Shown: positions 1 through 8,626 of the stretch, piece by piece
How positions within the stretch are numbered: the stretch's first letter is position 1
Layout of the letters: every line of letters starts with the position of its first letter
From: Actinospineispora eucalypti
GTDB taxonomy: Bacteria; Actinomycetota; Actinomycetes; Mycobacteriales; Pseudonocardiaceae
Length of the DNA stretch: 64,000 nt
Direction of reading: 5' to 3'
NCBI GenBank assembly: GCA_014208095.1
Contig: JACHMT010000005.1
Coordinates: 496,001-560,000 of the forward strand
The notes under the pieces: generated by a model
The model's input: only the letters and a program-made list of their open reading frames with translations
What the model was told of the DNA's origin: nothing
The model's database searches: none
Translations under genes and position numbers: made by a program

Positions 1-557
1 GTGAACGCGCGGCTGCCGGCGTCCGGGTCGGTCTTGGCCACCACGATGACCAGGTCGGCCATGATGCCGTTGGTGATGAACGTCTTGGCCCCGTTCAGCA
101 CCCAGTCGGAGCCGTCCCGGACCGCCGTGGTCTGGATGCCCTGCAGGTCGCTGCCGGTGCCCGGTTCGGTCATGGCGATCGCGGTGATCAGCTCGCCGGA
201 GCAGAACCCGGGCAGCCAGCGCCGGCGCTGCTCGTCGTTGCACAGCCGCATCAGGTACGGCGCCACCACGTCGTTCTGCAGCGGGAAGCCGATGCCGCTG
301 GCGCCGGCCCGGACCAGCTCCTCGTTCAGGATGGCGTTGTAGCGGAAGTCCTCGACCCCGCCGCCGCCGTACTCCTCGGGCACCTCCATGCCGAGCAGCC
401 CGGCCTTGCCGGCCGCCAACCACACCTCCCGGCTGACCTGGCCCTCCTCCTCCCACCGCTCGTGGTGGGGCTCCACCTCGCGCGCCACGAACGTGCGCGC
501 CAGATCACGGAAGGAGCCGAAGCCGTCGGCGTCGTCGGCAAAGATGTTCCGCTGCAT
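1..557 (-). CDS. Acyl-CoA dehydrogenase, N-terminal part (cut by window edge)
   Basis: The protein begins MQRNIFADDADGFGSF and is open to the left edge, giving about 185 residues. It shows the N-terminal helical domain and the acyl-CoA dehydrogenase flavin/substrate motif ITAIAMTEPGTGSDLQG near residues 118-134, then WVLNGAKTFITNG. Family knowledge: FAD-dependent alpha,beta-dehydrogenation of acyl-CoA in fatty-acid or branched-chain oxidation. The catalytic glutamate region lies outside the window, so the substrate class cannot be set. It is divergent from the hydrolase at 595, with a 37-base gap between the start codons. Confidence 0.9.
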   Translation of the reverse strand, partial: MQRNIFADDADGFGSFRDLARTFVAREVEPHHERWEEEGQVSREVWLAAGKAGLLGMEVPEEYGGGGVEDFRYNAILNEELVRAGASGIGFPLQNDVVAPYLMRLCNDEQRRRWLPGFCSGELITAIAMTEPGTGSDLQGIQTTAVRDGSDWVLNGAKTFITNGIMADLVIVVAKTDPDAGSRAF

Positions 558-582
558 GGACGGAGTGTCACATACCTGTCGG

Positions 583-588
583 TAACCT
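583..588 (+). promoter_or_regulatory. Candidate leaderless -10 box (TAACCT) for the 595 gene
   Basis: TAACCT is followed by six bases and then the ATG at 595. This is the spacing expected when transcription starts on the A of the start codon. No Shine-Dalgarno sequence is present. The same layout occurs at several other genes here. Confidence 0.45.
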
Positions 589-594
589 GAGCGC

Positions 595-1644
595 ATGGAT
601 CTCCAGGCTGCCGTCGCCAACGTCCGGGACAGGACGGTCACCGGCTACCTCGCCGACCTGCGCCGCATGCCTCGCGAGCTGATCGACTCGGCGCCGAACG
701 CGATGCTCTACCGCTACCTGCCACCGGACGGGCGGGAGCCGACCGGGCTGCCGGTGCTCCTGGTGCCGCCGCTGGGGGCACCGGACTTCGCCTACGACCT
801 GCGCCGGGGGTGCAGCCTGGTGGAGCACCTGCTGCTGGCCGGCCGGGACGTCTACCTGGTCGACTACGGGCCGATCTCCTTCGCCGAGCGGGGCCTGGGC
901 ATCGAGTTCTGGGTGGAGAACGTGGTGCCCCGGGCGGTGCACCGGGTCAGCGAGTACCGGGGCGGTGCCGAGGTGCACCTGGTCGGCTGGTGCATGGGCG
1001 GGCTGTTCTCCCTGCTCACCGCCGCCGACCGGCCGACCCTGCCGGTGTCCGGCATCACCGCGGTGGCCAGCCCGTTCGACGTGGCGTCGGTGCCGCTGGT
1101 CGCCCCGCTGCGGCCGCTGGCCCAGATCACCGGCGGGCGCGTCGTGTCGTCCATCTACCAGGCGCTGGGCAGCGTGCCGGCGCCGGTGGTGAAGTGGGCC
1201 TTCCAGCTGTCCACGGTGGACAAGTACCTGACCAAGCCGCTGACCGTGCTGTCCCGGCTGGACGACCGGGACGTGCTGGAGCAGATCGAGGCCGTGGACT
1301 ACCTGATGAACCACATGCACGGCTATCCCGGCCGCACCTTCGGTCAGATTTATCACATGATGCTGCGCGCGAACGATCTCGGCGGCGGTGCGCTGGACCT
1401 GCGCGGCCGGCAGGTGAAGCTGGCCGACGTGCGGGTTCCGGTGCTCATCGTGGCCGGCGAGGACGACGTGATCGCGCCGCTGCGGGCGGTCCGGCACGGG
1501 GTGGACCTGCTCACCGGTTCCCCGGGGGTGAGTTATCACACCGCCCCCGGCGGGCACCTCGGCGTGCTCACCGGCCGGCGCTCGCGCGACACCACCTGGG
1601 CGTACCTGGACGCCTTCCTGGACGAGCGCGATCCGGCCCGGTGA
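595..1644 (+). CDS. Alpha/beta hydrolase of the PHA-synthase (PhaC class III-like) family
   Basis: This 349-residue protein has the PhaC-type lipase box GWCMGG with Cys133 as putative nucleophile, an acid in AGEDDVIAP (about Asp290-291) and a His in GGHLGVLTG (His321). That is the Cys-Asp-His triad of polyhydroxyalkanoate synthases. The N-terminus is short, as in class III PhaC. No PhaE, PhaA/B or phasin gene is nearby, so true polymer synthesis is unproven; many actinobacterial members are annotated only as alpha/beta hydrolases. The start is supported by a -10-like box six bases upstream. Confidence 0.75.
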   Translation: MDLQAAVANVRDRTVTGYLADLRRMPRELIDSAPNAMLYRYLPPDGREPTGLPVLLVPPLGAPDFAYDLRRGCSLVEHLLLAGRDVYLVDYGPISFAERGLGIEFWVENVVPRAVHRVSEYRGGAEVHLVGWCMGGLFSLLTAADRPTLPVSGITAVASPFDVASVPLVAPLRPLAQITGGRVVSSIYQALGSVPAPVVKWAFQLSTVDKYLTKPLTVLSRLDDRDVLEQIEAVDYLMNHMHGYPGRTFGQIYHMMLRANDLGGGALDLRGRQVKLADVRVPVLIVAGEDDVIAPLRAVRHGVDLLTGSPGVSYHTAPGGHLGVLTGRRSRDTTWAYLDAFLDERDPAR

Positions 1645-1753
1645 GCTGAGGATCTCTCAGCCGGCCGCCGGAACGGGGAATCAATTTCACCGGGCCCCAC
1701 CGATAGCGGGAAAGACTAGGAAAATGGGCGCGCAAGGATCTAGCGTCGGTTCT

Positions 1754-3136
1754 GTGAGTGCGATCAGGGGGCCGGTCGAACGACACAGGGCCGCGGCGGC
1801 TGACCTGCGGGCGCGGTACGCGCGCCTGCCCGAAGGACACAGGGTCCGGCTGGCCAAGCCCACCTCGAACCTGTTCCGGTTCCGCGACTCGGCCGACCGG
1901 GTGAGCCGGCTGGACGCCGGCGCGCTGGGCGAGGTGCTGCACGTCGACCCGGAGGCCCGCACCGCCACCGTGCAGGGCATGACCACCTACGAACGGTTCG
2001 TGGACGCCACGCTGCCGCACGGCCTGATGCCGCACGTGGTTCCCCAGCTGAAGACGATCACCGTGGGCGGCGCGCTGGCCGGGCTGGGCATCGAGTCCTC
2101 CTCGTTCCGCAACGGCCTGGCCCACGAGTCGGTGCTCGAGGTGGAGGTGCTCACCGGCGACGGCCGGCTGGTCACCGCCACCCCGGACAACGAGCACGCG
2201 GATCTGTTCGCCGGCCTGCCCAACTCCTACGGGACCCTCGGCTACGCGGTCTCGCTGAAGGTCGAGCTGCAGCCGGTGCGCCGCTACGTCGCGCTGCGGC
2301 ACCTGCGGTTCGCCGACGCGGCGGGCTGCGCCGAGGCGATCGCCGGGATCTGCCGGGACGGCAGCCACCAGGGCGAGCCGGTGGACTTCCTGGACGGCAC
2401 GGTGTTCGGCGCGGGGGAGCAGTACCTCACGCTCGGCCGGTTCACCGACGAGGCGGCCCAGCCGCCCAGCGACTACACCGGCCAGCGGATCTACTACCGG
2501 TCCATCCAGTCCCGCGCCGAGGACGTGCTGACCACCCGCGACTACCTGTGGCGATGGGACACCGACTGGTTCTGGTGCTCCCGGGCGCTCGGCGCGCAGC
2601 ACCCGCTGGGCCGGCGGCTGTGGCCGCGCCGCTACCGCCGCTCGGACACCTACCGGCGACTGGTCGCGCTGGACCGCCGGTACGGATTTTCCGGGCGGGT
2701 CCGCGGGTGGCAGGGGCTGCCGCCGGAGGAGCCGGTGATCCAGGACATCGAGGTGCCGGTGGAGCGGCTGCCCGAGTTCCTGGACGCGTTCCACGCCGAC
2801 ATCGGCATCTCCCCGGTCTGGCTCTGCCCGGTGCGGCTGCGCAACCCGGCCGGGTGGCCGCTGTACCCCATGGAGCCGGGGCGGCTCTACGTGAACGTTG
2901 GCTTCTGGTCGGCCGTGCCACTGGTGGACGGCCAGGAAATGGGTACGCACAACCGACGCATCGAGCGGCTGGTGGCCGACCTCGATGGGCACAAGTCGCT
3001 GTACTCGGACTCCTACTACACGGCCGAGGAGTTCGACCGGCATTACAACGGACCGGCCTACCGGGTCTTGAAGAAGGGATACGACCCGGCCGGCCGATTA
3101 CCGGATCTCTATGACAAGTGTGTACGGGAGCGGTGA
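1754..3136 (+). CDS. FAD-binding oxidoreductase, likely 10-methyl fatty acid reductase (TmsA/BfaA-like)
   Basis: This 460-residue protein has an N-terminal FAD-binding domain of the PCMH/GlcD type. VGGALAGLGIESSSFRNG and the SYGTLGY loop match the FAD-binding fold, and the C-terminal half resembles sterol-reductase-like oxidoreductases. It overlaps the following cyclopropane-synthase-like methyltransferase by one base (TGATG). Known biology: such a pair (BfaA/BfaB or TmsA/TmsB) converts oleoyl chains to 10-methyl stearate in mycobacteria, with this protein reducing the 10-methylene intermediate. I prefer the GTG at 1754 because TAGCGT lies seven bases upstream and the protein then starts like its relatives; an in-frame ATG at 1724 is the alternative. 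Confidence 0.7.
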   Translation: MSAIRGPVERHRAAAADLRARYARLPEGHRVRLAKPTSNLFRFRDSADRVSRLDAGALGEVLHVDPEARTATVQGMTTYERFVDATLPHGLMPHVVPQLKTITVGGALAGLGIESSSFRNGLAHESVLEVEVLTGDGRLVTATPDNEHADLFAGLPNSYGTLGYAVSLKVELQPVRRYVALRHLRFADAAGCAEAIAGICRDGSHQGEPVDFLDGTVFGAGEQYLTLGRFTDEAAQPPSDYTGQRIYYRSIQSRAEDVLTTRDYLWRWDTDWFWCSRALGAQHPLGRRLWPRRYRRSDTYRRLVALDRRYGFSGRVRGWQGLPPEEPVIQDIEVPVERLPEFLDAFHADIGISPVWLCPVRLRNPAGWPLYPMEPGRLYVNVGFWSAVPLVDGQEMGTHNRRIERLVADLDGHKSLYSDSYYTAEEFDRHYNGPAYRVLKKGYDPAGRLPDLYDKCVRER

Positions 3137-4383
3137 TGGCGATGCGCGTGGCGGAGCTGTTTGCGAGCGTGATGGGGCCGGGGAGCCCGGTGCGGGTGAC
3201 GGCGTACGACGGTAGCGCCGAGGGACCGCCGGACGCCGAGCTCGGCCTGCGCGTCAGATCGCCGCGGGCGCTGGCCTACCTGGCCTCCGCGCCCGGCACC
3301 CTCGGCCTGGCCCGGGCGTACGTGGCCGGCGACCTGGAGATCGACGGTGAGCTGTATCCGCTGCTCGACGCGTTCTCCGAGATCACCCTGCACTCGATCC
3401 CGGCGGCCCGGCGGCGCCAGCTGGCCCGCACCCTCATCGGCCACCGGTTACGGCACCGGGCGCCGATCCCGGAGGTGGAGTACCGGCCGCCGAGGGGGCG
3501 GCTGCACTCGAAGCGCCGGGACGCGGGCGCCATCTCGCACCACTACGACGTGTCCAACCTGTTCTACTCCTGGGTGCTGGGGCCGTCGATGGCCTACACC
3601 TGCGCCGTCTACCCGAACGCCGAGGCCGACCTCGAGACGGCGCAGTGGACCAAGCACGAGCTGGTGGCGCGCAAGCTCGGGCTGCGCCCGGGGATGCGGC
3701 TGCTGGACGTGGGCTGCGGCTGGGGCGGCATGGTCATGCACGCGGCCGCCGAACACGGCGTGAAGTCCCTGGGGGTGACGCTGTCCCGCGAGCAGGCCTC
3801 GTGGGCGCGGGCGGAGATCGAGCGGCGCGGGCTGGGCGAACTGGCCGAGGTGCGCCACCTGGACTACCGGGACGTCGCGGAGACCGGGTTCGACGCGGTG
3901 TCCTCCATCGGGCTCACCGAACACATCGGCAAGGCCCAGCTACCGGCCTACTTCGCCCGGCTGTACGGCAAGCTCAAGCCGGGCGGCCGGCTGCTCAACC
4001 ACTGCATCACCCAACCGACCGCGCACGCGCCGGACGGGGTGGACCCGTTCATCGACCGCTACGTCTTCCCGGACGGCCAGCTGCACGGCGTGGGGACGCT
4101 GGTGACCGAGATGAACGCCCAGGGCTTCGAGGTGCGGCACGAGGAGAACCTGCGCGAGCACTACGCCAAGACGCTCGCCGCCTGGTGCGAGAACCTGGAC
4201 AAGCACTGGGAGGAAGCGGTCCGCGAGGTGGGCGACCAGCGGGCCAGGGTGTGGAAGTTGTACCTGGCCGCCTGCCGGCTGGGCTTCGAGCTGAACAACA
4301 TCCAGCTGCACCAGGTGCTCGGGGTCAAGCTGGGCGAGCGCGCCGCCTCCGGCATGCCGCTGCGCCCGGACTGGGGTTCCTAG
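3136..4383 (+). CDS. Cyclopropane-fatty-acyl-phospholipid synthase-like SAM methyltransferase (TmsB/BfaB/UfaA1-like)
   Basis: This 415-residue protein has the CFA-synthase signature HHYDVSNLFY (about 134-143), the SAM-binding loop LLDVGCGWGG (about 189-198) and SIGLTEHIG, which includes the usual active-site glutamate region. The ATG at 3136 overlaps the previous stop and has GGGAG seven bases upstream, so the pair is translationally coupled. With the preceding FAD enzyme it would methylate the double bond of phospholipid oleoyl chains at C-10. A plain cyclopropanation role is possible, but the partner reductase argues for methylation. Confidence 0.8.
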   Translation: MAMRVAELFASVMGPGSPVRVTAYDGSAEGPPDAELGLRVRSPRALAYLASAPGTLGLARAYVAGDLEIDGELYPLLDAFSEITLHSIPAARRRQLARTLIGHRLRHRAPIPEVEYRPPRGRLHSKRRDAGAISHHYDVSNLFYSWVLGPSMAYTCAVYPNAEADLETAQWTKHELVARKLGLRPGMRLLDVGCGWGGMVMHAAAEHGVKSLGVTLSREQASWARAEIERRGLGELAEVRHLDYRDVAETGFDAVSSIGLTEHIGKAQLPAYFARLYGKLKPGGRLLNHCITQPTAHAPDGVDPFIDRYVFPDGQLHGVGTLVTEMNAQGFEVRHEENLREHYAKTLAAWCENLDKHWEEAVREVGDQRARVWKLYLAACRLGFELNNIQLHQVLGVKLGERAASGMPLRPDWGS

Positions 4384-4531
4384 TACCTCCCGCGTGCGCT
4401 CCGTTGGAAGCTCGGGTATCGGTTAAAGATCGGCTTGGACGGCGCCGACTGGGTGGTCCGCTCGCTCGGGTGCCGCCGTCATGTCGAGTTGCGGAGCGTA
4501 GCCGGCAGGGGTGGCTCCCCCGGGTTCGCCT

Positions 4532-4594
4532 CGCCGAGTGGCAGCACAGTCGCCCGAATGCATGATCAAAAGGCGACTGAGCTGCCACTCGGCG
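4532..4594. repeat. Intergenic inverted repeat, 23-base arms, ATGATCA loop
   Basis: Arms 4532-4554 and 4572-4594 are complementary with one mismatch and enclose a 17-base loop containing GCATGATCAAAA. A smaller hairpin, CACTCA-CCC-TGAGTG, lies at 4632-4646. The whole 4384-4843 gap shows no convincing gene. The repeat could be a terminator-like structure or a dispersed palindromic element; compare the one at 11800-11860. Confidence 0.55.
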
Positions 4595-4843
4595 GGCGCG
4601 ACGCCGGGGACCACCGGCGCAGACCGCCCGACACTCACCCTGAGTGACCATCGGGGTGCGGGTGGGACGATTGAGACGGTGAGCCGGCTGTGTAGGGCGG
4701 TTACCCACGCCGAGCGCAAGGTGGGTCCGGTTTCAATCATGGAATGAGCGGACTGAGCTTGGCCTCGATGCCGAGCGGCGATCACGCTCGGTGAGAGACC
4801 CGAAGGCCGCGGCCGGCGGTACCCGGGCCAGCGGACCGCCGTG

Positions 4844-5062
4844 CTAGGAACCGGTCTTCCGCCGGTTCATCCGCACCCACAGCAGGACGGAGAACCCGGC
4901 GGAACCCAGCATCGCCACCCCGCTGAACACCGCGAGCAGGTACCACTTCGTGGTGGGGCTGAACGCGGCCAGGTTGATCAGGAATAGCACCAGCCAGCCG
5001 GCCGCCATCGCGCCGGTCATGATCACGTGCCCGAGGGTGGGCTCGGCGGCGTTGTTTCGCAC
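4844..5062 (-). CDS. Small two-helix membrane protein, unknown
   Basis: From the GTG at 5062 it encodes 72 residues beginning MRNNAAEPTLGHVIMTG, with two hydrophobic segments (about 14-33 and 39-60) and a basic C-terminus (RMNRRKTGS). An in-frame ATG at 5098 would add a Pro-rich 12-residue tail that looks less natural. No family is recognised. It stands alone between the repeat region and DUF3040. Confidence 0.5.
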   Translation of the reverse strand: MRNNAAEPTLGHVIMTGAMAAGWLVLFLINLAAFSPTTKWYLLAVFSGVAMLGSAGFSVLLWVRMNRRKTGS

Positions 5063-5278
5063 CCGGTCAGCTTGACAGGGCGGGGCGGGCGGCCGCATCC
5101 GGGTCCACCCTTACCCGTTCGGGTGTGATCGCCACCTGATAGGGGGTCCCCCAAATCGAGCCCGCATCACGGTCAGGTAACCTAATTTGCGGCCATCGAT
5201 GCTGGTGGTGAAGGGGCTACCAGTGTGAAACCACCCGATTGGGTGTAATCATTTACGAGTTCGAGGAGCTCCGACGCA

Positions 5279-5560
5279 ATGCCATTGAGCCCGAAGGAAC
5301 GTGCGGACTTCGATGAGATCGTCACGCGGCTGCGTCTGGAGGACGCCAGCGTCGGCACGATCCAGCCGCACCGCGGCCGATTCGCCCTCGTACTCTGCCT
5401 CGTCGGCGCCGCACTGGTGTTCGGCGTCGGCGTGGCGCTGATCGGCCACGGCCTGATCGGGCCGCTGCTGATCGCCACATCGCTCATCGGCTGCGTGCTG
5501 CTCGCCTGGTACTGGCGCGCCCGCCCCGGCCCGTTCCGGCCGCCGTTCCGCAGGCCGTGA
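5279..5560 (+). CDS. DUF3040 membrane protein
   Basis: The 93-residue protein starts MPLSPKERADFDEIVTRL, the DUF3040 signature. It then has two transmembrane segments (about 35-54 and 58-77) and a basic Pro/Arg tail. GAGGAG lies 12 bases before the ATG. The family is typical of actinobacteria, sits in the membrane and has no assigned reaction. The 5099-5278 gap carries its promoter region and no gene. Confidence 0.8.
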   Translation: MPLSPKERADFDEIVTRLRLEDASVGTIQPHRGRFALVLCLVGAALVFGVGVALIGHGLIGPLLIATSLIGCVLLAWYWRARPGPFRPPFRRP

Positions 5561-5587
5561 CCGGTCCGCTGTGGCACGGTATGTGCC

Positions 5588-6376
5588 ATGGCGGTGAACA
5601 TCGACCACGTGGCCGGTGACCTGGCCGAGGAGACGGCCGAGCTGCGGGCCGTGCTGGCCGGCCTGGACCCGGGGGACTGGGAACGGCCGACCCCGTCCGA
5701 GGGCTGGGCGATCCGTGACCAGGTGAGTCACCTGGCCTACTTCGATGAGCAGGCGGTCCGTTCCACGACCGAGCCGGAGCGGTTCGCCGCCGAGGCCCGG
5801 CGGCTGGTGGAGACCGGCGAGCTGGACCCGGACAAGATCGCCGCCCAGTACCGGGACATGCCGGCCGCCGAGCTGCTGACCTGGTTCGACACCGCCCGCG
5901 CCGAGCTGATCGAGGTGTTCGGCCGGCTGGACCCGGCGGTTCGGGTGCCCTGGTACGGCCCGCCGATGAGCGCGGTCTCCTCGCTCACCGCCCGGCTCAT
6001 GGAGACCTGGGCGCACGGGCAGGACGTGTTCGACACGGTGGGCGCCTCCCGCGCGCCGACCGCCCGGCTGCGGCACGTGGCGCACATCGGGGTGCGGGCG
6101 CTGCCGTTCAGCTACCTGGTCCGGGGACTGGCGGTGCCGGAGGCGCCGGTGTGGGTGGAGCTGGCCGCCCCCGACGGGCAGACCTGGACCTGGGGGCCGG
6201 CGGACGCCGAGAACGCGGTGCGCGGCCCGGCGCTGGACTTCTGCCTGCTGGTCACCCAGCGCCGCCACCTGGACGACCTGACACTGGAGGTCACCGGCCC
6301 GGTGGCCACCGAGTGGACCTCCTTCGCGCAGGCCTTCGCCGGCGCCCCCGGGCCGGGGCGGCCGCCCCTGAGCTAG
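5588..6376 (+). CDS. DinB/mycothiol-dependent maleylpyruvate isomerase-like metal protein (TIGR03084 type)
   Basis: The 262-residue protein has an N-terminal four-helix MDMPI/DinB domain. The likely metal ligands are His48 (DQVSHLAYFDE) and Glu139/His143 (METWAHGQDV), followed by a C-terminal small domain. Relatives use mycothiol or bind a divalent metal, and most have no known substrate. Its stop overlaps that of the convergent CMD gene by four bases (CTAG). Confidence 0.75.
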   Translation: MAVNIDHVAGDLAEETAELRAVLAGLDPGDWERPTPSEGWAIRDQVSHLAYFDEQAVRSTTEPERFAAEARRLVETGELDPDKIAAQYRDMPAAELLTWFDTARAELIEVFGRLDPAVRVPWYGPPMSAVSSLTARLMETWAHGQDVFDTVGASRAPTARLRHVAHIGVRALPFSYLVRGLAVPEAPVWVELAAPDGQTWTWGPADAENAVRGPALDFCLLVTQRRHLDDLTLEVTGPVATEWTSFAQAFAGAPGPGRPPLS

Positions 6377-6954
6377 CGGTAACCCCGCTTGAGCAGGTAC
6401 TTGGCACCCGCCTCGAAGCCTTCGGGGGTGGGCACCTCGAAGCCGAACGCGTCGGCCAGCCGGCCGGTGGTGTCGAATGCGGTGCACACCGCCAGCGCGT
6501 CCCGGACCTGCTGGGGCGAGGTGCCGGCGGCCAACACCTCCCGCATGTCCTCGGCGCCGACCCTTCCCTCTCTGGTCAACTTGCCCAGCATGCGCAGCGT
6601 CGCCCGCAGCGGCTCGGTGATCGGTGCCGACTCCAGGTCGGCCAGCACCGCCGTGACCAGCGGCCCGTCCCGGTAGGCCCGGCTCGCGGTCGCGGTGTGC
6701 GCGCCGACGCAGAACGCGGACCCGTTCACCTTGGACACGTAGGCCGCCATGAGCTCCCGGTCGCCCACCGACCAGTCGGACGGCCCGCGCATCGCCTGGT
6801 GGGTGAACTCCTTGGCCAGGGCGCCGTAGAAGTCCGGTCGGTAGAAGACCAGCCTGGCGGCATCCGGGACCGGGTGTCCGGAGAACAGCCGGATCAGCGC
6901 GAACATCAGCTTGGTGCCCCGGTCGTAGCCGTGGTTGAGGATGTCAAGACGCAT
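6373..6954 (-). CDS. Carboxymuconolactone decarboxylase (AhpD-like) protein
   Basis: The 193-residue protein has an AhpD-type core, SKVNGSAFCVGAHTA. The usual CxxCxxxH motif is here SxxCxxxH, so the first cysteine is replaced by serine and a classical disulfide relay is unlikely. Its start overlaps the end of the 111-residue gene upstream by 11 bases, which suggests co-translation. The substrate is unknown. Confidence 0.75.
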   Translation of the reverse strand: MRLDILNHGYDRGTKLMFALIRLFSGHPVPDAARLVFYRPDFYGALAKEFTHQAMRGPSDWSVGDRELMAAYVSKVNGSAFCVGAHTATASRAYRDGPLVTAVLADLESAPITEPLRATLRMLGKLTREGRVGAEDMREVLAAGTSPQQVRDALAVCTAFDTTGRLADAFGFEVPTPEGFEAGAKYLLKRGYR

Positions 6955-7279
6955 CGTCCGGCCCTCCCGTCGCGGTCGCTTCGGCCAGGGCGGCCAGTCC
7001 GGCTTCGTACAACCGGGCGGATCGGCCCACCGCCGCGCAAACGATCAGCTCGAAGAGCTGGTCCTCGGTCCAGCCCGCTGCCTTCGCCGCCGCCAGGTCG
7101 GTCCCGGTCACCCGCACCGGTGTGTCCGCCAGCTTCTGGGTCACCGCGTCCAGCGGCGGGGGCAGGCCGTCGTTGCCGAAGGCCCGCGCCCGCTGCTCCG
7201 GCGACGCGTGGCCGTCCCCGCTCAGCACCCGCTCCACCAGGGACCGATGTGCTGCCCGCTTGCTGTCCTCGTCCGGCAC
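6944..7279 (-). CDS. Small CMD/AhpD-like protein
   Basis: The GTG at 7279 is chosen because GGAGG lies five bases upstream. It gives 111 residues beginning MPDEDSKRAAHRSLVERVL. The C-terminal part TEDQLFELIVCAAVGRSARL resembles the helix pair of AhpD-like proteins. It overlaps the next gene, so the two probably act together. An ATG at 7330 would extend it into sequence without family likeness. Confidence 0.6.
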   Translation of the reverse strand: MPDEDSKRAAHRSLVERVLSGDGHASPEQRARAFGNDGLPPPLDAVTQKLADTPVRVTGTDLAAAKAAGWTEDQLFELIVCAAVGRSARLYEAGLAALAEATATGGPDDAS

Positions 7280-7386
7280 GGTGTCCTCCGCCTCTCGGTG
7301 ACCGGTTCGTCCGCTGACGTATAAGACCATCGGCAGGCGCCGGACGTGACACTCGGCCGCCTTGACAAGGCCTTGACCTATCGCTC

Positions 7387-7398
7387 ATCGTATACGAT
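7387..7398. promoter_or_regulatory. GntR-type operator over the MFS promoter
   Basis: The palindrome ATCGTATACGAT is identical to the core at 10409-10420. It contains a TACGAT -10 box (7393-7398). A 5' leader with AAAGG follows, then the ATG at 7430. FadR/FCD GntR regulators typically bind GTATAC-centred palindromes, and the FCD regulator at 10948 is the obvious candidate. Confidence 0.6.
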
Positions 7399-7429
7399 AC
7401 GCACATTCGGTCGAGCAAAGGTGCATGCG

Positions 7430-7741
7430 ATGAGCGCGAACGTCACCGAGTTGCCCGTGATGTCCCCGGGGGAGCGCCGGCGCGCGGTCGTCGGCACCAG
7501 CCTCGGCAACGCGATCGAGTGGTACGACTGGAACATCTACGCGGTCTTCTCCACCGTGTTCGCGCCGGTGTTCTTCCCGGACGCCACCGGGGCGAGCGGC
7601 CTGATCCAGGTTCTGCTGATCTTCGCGGTCACCGTGTTGTTGTCCACCGGCCGGTTGCGCGGGTTCGCCGGGACCCGGACCGGGAGCGCATTTGACCTGC
7701 TGATCTGCCGGCTCGCTCGAGCACGCCGGTGCAATCGTTGA
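7430..7741 (+). pseudogene. Truncated MFS transporter (MHS family) N-terminus
   Basis: The first ~65 residues are a clear metabolite:H+ symporter start: GTSLGNAIEWYDWNIYAVF followed by APVFFPD. The reading frame then loses likeness and stops at residue 103, where intact relatives have over 400 residues and 12 helices. The promoter and operator upstream are intact. What follows is unrelated DNA, so the transporter was destroyed by an insertion or replacement. Confidence 0.75.
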
Positions 7742-7868
7742 GCTGGTCGTCGTCGCGAGCTTGTGACCAAATTGGGGCCGTTCGACCCCTGCCTACGAGT
7801 TAACGCGAACCTCACACTCAGCGAACAGCTGTGCGCAGGGACCATCGCAGCACCGGGAGGCGTCATCC

Positions 7869-8555
7869 ATGACCACCCCCACCACGCCTACCCCTCCGAA
7901 CCGGCCGAACCCGTCGCTGCCGTGGGTGCAGGTGCCCAGCCAGCGCGTTGAGCCGTCGCTACGACTGACCAACCCGCAGCCAGCGAACAACCCGCCGCTG
8001 CAGCAGGTCGTGCCGGAAGCGCCCGCCGGCATGGAACCGTGGCACCACGCCATCGAGGCAGAGACCAAACACGGCCGGCGGTTCGGCTGGATCGTGGCGG
8101 GGATCGTGGTCTCCGTCGTGGCCTTCCTCGGCATTGGCTTGTCCGTGCTCGTTGTTGCCGCCACGCCGGAGCCGCTTCCCGGCACTGCGGCGGCGTTCGA
8201 CAAGTGGGCGAACGGTGGCGGCCGGGAGCGCGCGGAGGCTGTTGACGCGGCAGTCCTCGCCGCTAACAGCACGAGCAGCATGTCGCTGTTCGACCGCTGT
8301 CGGCACCTCTCGGTCGTCGCCCAACGTGCGCGGGACTATGAGCCGTTCCCAGACGATTTGGGGCAGCAGTACTGGTCGGCGGGGTTGAGCTACGTCCAGA
8401 CTGCCGCAGCGGACTGCCTGGCGAGCGTTCAGTACAACTATGACTACTCGCGGATGGAATCGGCGCGTAGCAACCTGCGGCAAGCTAGCGTTCAGTGGCA
8501 GCGGTTCACAGAACGGCTATTGCAGATCCGGGGCATCCGCCCGCCTGGCCAGTAG
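7869..8555 (+). CDS. Hypothetical single-pass membrane protein with Pro-rich N-terminus
   Basis: The 228-residue protein has a Pro/Thr/Asn-rich cytoplasmic tail (about 1-55), one transmembrane helix (about 73-97, FGWIVAGIVVSVVAFLGIGL) and an external helical domain with conserved-looking Cys and Tyr residues. No family is recognised. Together with the next gene it occupies the segment that replaced the end of the MFS gene and the start of the M20 gene, so it is probably foreign. Confidence 0.6.
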   Translation: MTTPTTPTPPNRPNPSLPWVQVPSQRVEPSLRLTNPQPANNPPLQQVVPEAPAGMEPWHHAIEAETKHGRRFGWIVAGIVVSVVAFLGIGLSVLVVAATPEPLPGTAAAFDKWANGGGRERAEAVDAAVLAANSTSSMSLFDRCRHLSVVAQRARDYEPFPDDLGQQYWSAGLSYVQTAAADCLASVQYNYDYSRMESARSNLRQASVQWQRFTERLLQIRGIRPPGQ

Positions 8556-8626
8556 CCCCCATCCCGTCTTCGGATGACAACTCCGCATCATCGCTTCCTG
8601 ACCTGGCAGAAACACGGTGACCGATC

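Noticed and set aside
4325..4785. Two minus-strand open frames in the gap after the methyltransferase
   Set aside because: No family likeness, no ribosome site, and they cross the large inverted repeat.
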